Shown here: positions 7,646-10,206 of the stretch, in pieces | How the letters are laid out: every line of letters starts with the position of its first letter | Numbering within the stretch: the first letter of the stretch is position 1 | From: Candidatus Omnitrophota bacterium | GTDB lineage: Bacteria; Omnitrophota; Gorgyraeia; Gygaellales; Profunditerraquicolaceae | Length of the DNA stretch: 10,206 bases | NCBI GenBank assembly: GCA_016867095.1 | Contig: VGKK01000035.1 | Location: forward strand, 1-10,206 | Reading direction: 5' to 3' | Position numbers and translations under genes: made by a program | The notes under the pieces: generated by a model | Told to the model about the DNA's origin: nothing | Databases searched by the model: none | The model's input: only the letters and a program-made list of their open reading frames with translations

Positions 7646-8083
7646 TTATGCGTCCATTAACTTTTCGGCGATTTCTTCAAAAGATGGACGCGAAGTTCCA
7701 TAAAACTCATGCCACTTGTCTTTCGCCCAAATCTCAACGCGGTTAGAAACGCCGACGATAACCACTTCCCTTTTTATCTCGGCAAAATCCTTCAGGTACT
7801 GCGGCAATAAAATCCTTCCCTGCTTATCCGGCAAAACCTCTCCCGCACCGGAAAAATACAGGCGGTTAAACCTGCGCGCCTCGGCCTTAGTAAAAGATAT
7901 GGCCTTAAACTTGGCTTCCTGCGAACGCCATTCTTCTTCCGCAAACATAAAAAGACATTTATCCAGGCCGCGGGTAACAAAAAATTTTTCAATAAAATTG
8001 GCCTTGGCTACTTCGCGAAACTTGGCAGGCAATATGAGGCGACCCTTACGGTCTATGGAATGTAAATATTCGCCGTAAAACAT
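7646..8083 (-). CDS. mraZ: MraZ, transcriptional regulator of the dcw operon
   Basis: DNA-binding protein of the AbrB-like fold, 145 residues, usual length. It has two copies of the MraZ domain, each with the characteristic D-x-x-G-R motif: DRKGRLILPAKFR at 11-23 and DKQGRILLPQYLK at 86-98. In studied bacteria MraZ forms a ring-shaped oligomer that binds direct repeats in the promoter region of its own operon and usually represses it. Three AAAGTGG boxes of this kind lie about 275-300 nt upstream (8359-8385), so autoregulation is likely. The start MFYGEY matches the family N-terminus. No Shine-Dalgarno sequence is present; instead the left arm of a stem-loop ends 11 nt before the ATG. Confidence 0.96.
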   Translation of the reverse strand: MFYGEYLHSIDRKGRLILPAKFREVAKANFIEKFFVTRGLDKCLFMFAEEEWRSQEAKFKAISFTKAEARRFNRLYFSGAGEVLPDKQGRILLPQYLKDFAEIKREVVIVGVSNRVEIWAKDKWHEFYGTSRPSFEEIAEKLMDA

Positions 8084-8090
8084 AAATGAA

Positions 8091-8153
8091 CAGACAACTT
8101 ACGGAGCACCGATTTACGTCTTGCGACGTAAGTTGCAGCCCGTAGGGCGTCTG
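8091..8153 (-). repeat. Leader stem-loop element 1, next to the mraZ start
   Basis: An outer pair CAGAC (8091-8095) / GTCTG (8149-8153) encloses two branches. One is the 9-bp perfect pair CAACTTACG (8095-8103) / CGTAAGTTG (8127-8135), and the other is the hairpin GCCC-GTA-GGGC (8138-8148). A competing hairpin, TTACGTC (8114-8120) / GACGTAA (8125-8131), shares bases with the 9-bp pair. Read as minus-strand RNA its loop is GCAA, a stable GNRA tetraloop. The two folds exclude each other. The arm 8095-8103 lies 11-20 nt before the mraZ start codon. Confidence 0.7.
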
Positions 8154-8160
8154 TGAATTT

Positions 8161-8262
8161 ACCCAGCACTAATTTTATGCAACGCTGAAAACTACCTCAT
8201 AGGAGTTGTATCGACAACCTCTATCAAATAGAAATAAAGCTTTTGAAAAATTAGTGCTGGGT
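8161..8262. repeat. 102-bp unit bounded by a perfect 16-bp inverted repeat
   Basis: ACCCAGCACTAATTTT (8161-8176) is exactly complementary to AAAATTAGTGCTGGGT (8247-8262), with 70 nt between. The inner part is AT-rich and contains one small hairpin, GTTGT-ATCG-ACAAC (8205-8218), but no reading frame of note. Size and ends resemble a MITE or the remains of an insertion sequence. I see no target-site duplication in the flanks (GAATTT on the left, GGTTTC on the right). It could equally be a long-range helix of the mraZ leader RNA. Confidence 0.7.
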
Positions 8263-8362
8263 GGTTTCGGCCAAACAACTTATGTTCGCTTGCCGCACAA
8301 GCGGCACACCGGCTGTTCCGATACAGCCGGGTGTTCACTCCATAAGTTGTGGCCTCAACCAC
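8261..8362 (-). repeat. Leader stem-loop element 2 (three-way junction)
   Basis: A long closing helix is formed by GTGGTT (8261-8266) / AACCAC (8357-8362), GGCC (8269-8272) / GGCC (8351-8354) and the 10-bp pair ACAACTTATG (8275-8284) / CATAAGTTGT (8341-8350), with small internal loops. Inside are two hairpins: TGCCGC (8291-8296) / GCGGCA (8301-8306), with the alternative CGCTTG / CAAGCG (8287-8303), and CCGGCTGT (8309-8316) / ACAGCCGG (8323-8330). The closing arms share the CAACTTAYG sequence of element 1. The outermost arm overlaps the last MraZ box. Confidence 0.75.
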
Positions 8363-8385
8363 TTTACTCCACTTTTAACCACTTT
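8359..8385 (-). promoter_or_regulatory. MraZ operator: three AAAGTGG boxes at 10-bp period
   Basis: On the minus strand AAAGTGG occurs at 8385-8379, 8375-8369 and 8365-8359, with 3-nt spacers (TTA and AGT). This is the pattern reported for MraZ sites in Mollicutes (AAAGTG followed by G or T, 3-nt spacers), and the 10-bp period matches the spaced TGGG repeats bound by E. coli MraZ. The boxes begin about 2 nt after the predicted transcription start, so bound MraZ would block the promoter or early elongation. mraZ is the first gene of the operon. Confidence 0.85.
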
Positions 8386-8393
8386 GTAGCCCA

Positions 8394-8422
8394 AGTATAG
8401 ATAAAAACGCCCCCCTTGTCAA
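8394..8422 (-). promoter_or_regulatory. Sigma-70 promoter of the mraZ (dcw) operon
   Basis: Minus-strand TTGACA (8422-8417) and TATACT (8399-8394) are separated by exactly 17 nt: a perfect -35 and a one-mismatch -10. An A/T tract (GGAAAATTTTTATC) directly upstream of the -35 could act as an UP element. The spacer holds a run of six G. The predicted start of transcription is about 8386-8388, immediately before the MraZ boxes. Confidence 0.85.
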
Positions 8423-8501
8423 GATAAAAATTTTCCTAACTGGCTAAAATACAAGGAGTAGTGGTATAAACAAGATATATAGGGCAGCTATTGTGGTGGT
8501 T

Positions 8502-9410
8502 TTAAAGGCGGGAAAATAAGCGTTTGGCGAAAACTATATCTTTTTTGACTTGCCTAGTTAAGGCACAAGAAGAAGCGAATTTTTTCTGGCCCCTTATTCT
8601 TTTGATAAACTGAATCTCCAGGTACCGGCCGTAGATATTTTTTCTAAAATTAAAAATGTGCGCTTCAATATATTTCTTTTGCTGCGCCGTAAATGTCGGC
8701 TTGGTTCCGATACTGCATACCCCGGGAAATTTCTGCTTGTTATAAATAATCTTTACCGCGTATATTCCGTCTTGGGGGATAACCTCGTGGTGCGGATTGA
8801 TATTTGCCGTGGGAAAACCTAATCTTGCGCCCAAAGAACTCCCCTTAATCACCGTGCCGAGAATGCTTACCGGCCGGCCCAGCAATGCCCCGGCCCTGGC
8901 AATATCTCCCCTCTTAATCATGGCGCGGATGTAGGTGCTGCTGATGGGCTTATTCTTTGTCTTAAGCATACTGAATAACTTTAATTTAAAATTATAAAGG
9001 CGGGAAAATTTTTTCAGAGTTTGGCGTCCGCCGCGGGCATTTCTCCCGAACCGGAAATTCCTGCCCACAAATATATAGCGCGCCTTAATCTTTCCCGCTA
9101 AAACGCGCTTAATAAAATCTTCCGCAGAAAGCCGGGCAAACTTCTGATTAAAATTGATGACAACGCAAACATCTATGCCCAGCCCCGCGATTAATCTTAG
9201 GCGGTGTTCCAGGGAATAGAGGCTTTCTTTTTTTTGCGGATGCGGCCAGAAAGTCAAAACTACGCTGGTGCCTCCAATAGCGCGCGCCTTCCTGGCTGCC
9301 GCCTGCAATATCTGGCGATGCCCCAAATGCAGCCCGTCAAATACCCCCATCGCCACCACCGGCTTCTTAAATCCCCTAATCCTGTTAATTCCGTAGATAA
9401 CTTTCATCAT
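8502..9410 (-). CDS. ribF: RibF, bifunctional riboflavin kinase / FMN adenylyltransferase
   Basis: Cytoplasmic enzyme that phosphorylates riboflavin to FMN and adenylates FMN to FAD. It has 302 residues, normal for the family. The N-terminal adenylyltransferase domain has GVFDGLHLGHRQIL (22-35, with the nucleotidyl-transferase HxGH), LTFWPHP (52-58), FVGRNFRFGRNARGG (114-128) and SSTYIRAMI (157-165). The C-terminal kinase domain has GTVIKGSSLGARLGFPTANI (185-204, with PTAN), DGIYAVKI (214-221), GTKPTF (235-240), and EAHIFNF (249-255). Two ATGs are adjacent (9410 and 9407). The only ribosome-binding-like sequence, AGGGG (9426-9422), is 11 nt upstream of the first and lies in an arm of a palindrome. 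No rho-independent terminator follows the gene, so read-through into the dcw operon is possible. Confidence 0.96.
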   Translation of the reverse strand: MMKVIYGINRIRGFKKPVVAMGVFDGLHLGHRQILQAAARKARAIGGTSVVLTFWPHPQKKESLYSLEHRLRLIAGLGIDVCVVINFNQKFARLSAEDFIKRVLAGKIKARYIFVGRNFRFGRNARGGRQTLKKFSRLYNFKLKLFSMLKTKNKPISSTYIRAMIKRGDIARAGALLGRPVSILGTVIKGSSLGARLGFPTANINPHHEVIPQDGIYAVKIIYNKQKFPGVCSIGTKPTFTAQQKKYIEAHIFNFRKNIYGRYLEIQFIKRIRGQKKFASSCALTRQVKKDIVFAKRLFSRL

Positions 9411-9415
9411 ATCAG

Positions 9416-9538
9416 TTAATGCCCCTGTCGGCTTTCTCGCTAGTTCGATTTTACCCTTCGGGCCGCAAAAGGTCTTTCGCAGCTCAAGCTGCTTTTGCTA
9501 AAATCGAACATTCGCTCGAAATCCGCCAGCGGCATTTT
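9416..9538. repeat. Imperfect palindrome just upstream of ribF
   Basis: The core is a perfect 11-bp inverted pair, GTTCGATTTTA (9443-9453) / TAAAATCGAAC (9499-9509). Inside are a small hairpin CCC-TTC-GGG (9454-9462) and a second arm, GCAAAA (9465-9470) / TTTTGC (9493-9498), capped by GCAGC-TCAA-GCTGC (9479-9492), which makes a three-way junction. The outer flanks, 9416-9442 and 9512-9538, are also complementary at 19 of 27 positions by my hand alignment. The palindrome stops 6 nt before the ribF start codon. The rest of the gap (9539-9634) holds nothing I can identify. Confidence 0.7.
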
Positions 9539-9634
9539 CAAGTCCGCCTCGCCACCCATTAGCGATATTTACTGTATCAAAAAGTGGAGATTTTGCCTAA
9601 TGTAACCTCATGGAGCATCTTGCTGCAGTAGAAA

Positions 9635-10165
9635 CTATTTAGCGGGTTCGGGCAAGCCTAAAAAGCCCAATGGTAATTCATAAAAGAAATAATAACAGTC
9701 TACCGACTTAACATATTCTAGCACGTCTTGATATTCTTCTTTTTTAAACCAGTCGTTTAAAATATAGACATATTTCACTGAAATCCCTAAGGGCGCAAGG
9801 AGCCTCTGATATTGCTTATTTTTAAAATCACACGTCTGCAGTTTTTCGTCAACAGATCCGGTTACCGCCTGAAATTTAATTTCAATAATATAAAGCGTCT
9901 TATCTTTGATGATAAAAATTGCGTCATCTGGTATTAACTTCTTGGAAATAATTTCTGAATAATCGATATTATTGGGTTCGAGTAGATTCTTATAAAGTTT
10001 ATGTTTTTGGTATAATTCCGCAACCTTATCATTTTTAAAATAAACGTTATCATCAATTATCTTATACCCCGATAGAGAGTTAAAAGCATTCTTTAAGGTA
10101 ATCCTCGATTCAAATCTTAAGCCAGACGCTGTAGTTTTAGCTCCCCCCTTACCGCCTCTAATCAT
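9635..10165 (-). CDS. PD-(D/E)XK nuclease, probable type II restriction endonuclease
   Basis: Protein of 176 residues. The PD-(D/E)XK core is visible: PDD at 79-81, a short beta-strand pair, then EIK at 95-97 (D80 or D81, E95, K97 as metal and catalytic residues). A Gly/Lys-rich start RGGKGGAKT (3-11) is followed by SGLRFES with Glu19, a layout I associate with small type II restriction enzymes, and GSVDEKLQTCDFK (103-115) follows the catalytic strand. No recognition sequence can be inferred. The ATG has a good GGGAG (10177-10173) 7 nt upstream; the frame stays open to the window edge, so a longer form is possible. GC is low: 77 of 240 bases counted at 9661-9840 and 9901-9960, against about half in dcw rows I counted, which suggests acquisition by transfer. 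A solitary nuclease or a repair/phage-defence role is the alternative. Confidence 0.75.
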   Translation of the reverse strand: MIRGGKGGAKTTASGLRFESRITLKNAFNSLSGYKIIDDNVYFKNDKVAELYQKHKLYKNLLEPNNIDYSEIISKKLIPDDAIFIIKDKTLYIIEIKFQAVTGSVDEKLQTCDFKNKQYQRLLAPLGISVKYVYILNDWFKKEEYQDVLEYVKSVDCYYFFYELPLGFLGLPEPAK

Positions 10166-10206
10166 TATTTCTCTCCCGGAACGCGTCTTTAAGCCTTTTA
10201 AGGAAA
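10158..10206 (-). CDS. Possible last codons of an upstream gene overlapping the nuclease
   Basis: A second minus-strand frame is open from the right edge and ends FLKRLKDAFRERNND-stop, with TAG at 10160-10158, overlapping the nuclease start by 8 nt. Such an overlap is typical of operons, and in a restriction-modification locus the partner would be a DNA methyltransferase. Only 15 residues are visible, so the gene is not proven and its function is unknown; the neighbouring frame, in register with the nuclease, is also open. Confidence 0.35.
   Translation of the reverse strand, partial: FLKRLKDAFRERNND

Larger units (their letters stand above)
8084..8387 (-). promoter_or_regulatory. Long structured 5' leader of the mraZ operon mRNA
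   Basis: If the promoter at 8394-8422 is used, the mRNA begins near 8386-8388 and carries a leader of about 300 nt before the mraZ ATG. I find no convincing gene on either strand in it. Nearly all of it can fold: element 2 (8261-8362), a 102-bp inverted-repeat unit (8161-8262) and element 1 (8091-8153) lie end to end. Motifs of RNase P RNA, which sits upstream of mraZ in some bacteria, are not visible. Whether this is a regulatory RNA or a pile-up of palindromic repeats cannot be told from one sequence. Confidence 0.6.

Noticed and set aside
7716..8078. Plus-strand frame of 120 codons opposite mraZ, and a 66-codon minus frame at 7792-7992
   Set aside because: Both lie within intact mraZ with its two D-x-x-G-R motifs in place; no independent support.
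8192..8343. Two two-codon upstream ORFs in the leader (ATG-GAG-TGA near 8343 and ATG-AGG-TAG near 8200)
   Set aside because: Minimal start-stop pairs are expected by chance in 300 nt, and neither has a well-placed ribosome-binding site.
8275..8350. Integron attC-like site (CAACTTATG arms)
   Set aside because: The arms do not match the RYYYAAC / GTTRRRY core sites, and there is no integrase or cassette array nearby.
8084..8387. RNase P RNA gene upstream of mraZ
   Set aside because: That position is known in some bacteria, but the conserved GAGGAAAGTC and ACAGAA-type segments of RNase P RNA are not visible in the minus strand.
8206..8400. Plus-strand frame of 64 codons in the mraZ upstream region
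   Set aside because: It runs through the inverted repeats, operator and -10 box, has no ribosome-binding site and no family resemblance.
8423..8501. Rho-independent terminator after ribF
   Set aside because: There is a short T-run (minus strand near 8425-8435) but no stable GC-rich stem before it.
9560..9610. Promoter for ribF (TTGATA-like sequence on the minus strand near 9580)
   Set aside because: No -10 hexamer at a workable distance; not good enough to list.

Overview
The window carries most of a division and cell wall (dcw) cluster, all on the minus strand and in the classical order mraZ - rsmH - ftsL - ftsI - murE - murF - mraY - murD. murD runs off the left edge. Upstream of mraZ lie ribF and, near the right edge, a PD-(D/E)XK nuclease that looks like a type II restriction endonuclease; every gene reads leftwards. 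The MurE carries the DNPR motif of meso-diaminopimelate-adding enzymes, so the wall is of Gram-negative type. Codon use, the short tandem repeats and the many intergenic palindromes suggest an uncultivated bacterium. Omnitrophota or a neighbouring phylum is my guess, but nothing here proves it.

Reading in the direction of transcription: 10206-9635 is the putative restriction gene, with the last codons of an overlapping upstream gene at the window edge. 9634-9411 is a 224-nt gap that contains a roughly 120-nt imperfect palindrome ending just before ribF. 9410-8502 is ribF. 8501-8084 is a 418-nt gap that forms the control region of the dcw operon. It holds a near-consensus sigma-70 promoter, three AAAGTGG boxes at a 10-bp period matching a known MraZ operator pattern, and a leader of about 300 nt packed with inverted repeats. 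From 8083 to 1 the dcw genes are tightly packed: gaps of 23, 3, 60, 7 and 15 nt, and overlaps of 23 and 25 nt.

The operon products work as one pathway. MurE, MurF and MurD are the Mur ligases that build UDP-MurNAc-pentapeptide, and MraY moves the product to the lipid carrier. FtsI crosslinks the septal wall together with the divisome protein FtsL. RsmH methylates 16S rRNA, and MraZ probably represses its own operon.

The most unusual points are these. The mraZ leader has nested and mutually exclusive stem-loops next to an exact 16-bp inverted repeat. murE and murF each carry a different stop-free short tandem repeat (8-bp and 7-bp units) at the same residue position (67/68 to 78) of homologous N-terminal domains. 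A palindrome sits over the only ribosome-binding-like sequence of ribF. The restriction-like gene is AT-rich compared with its neighbours.
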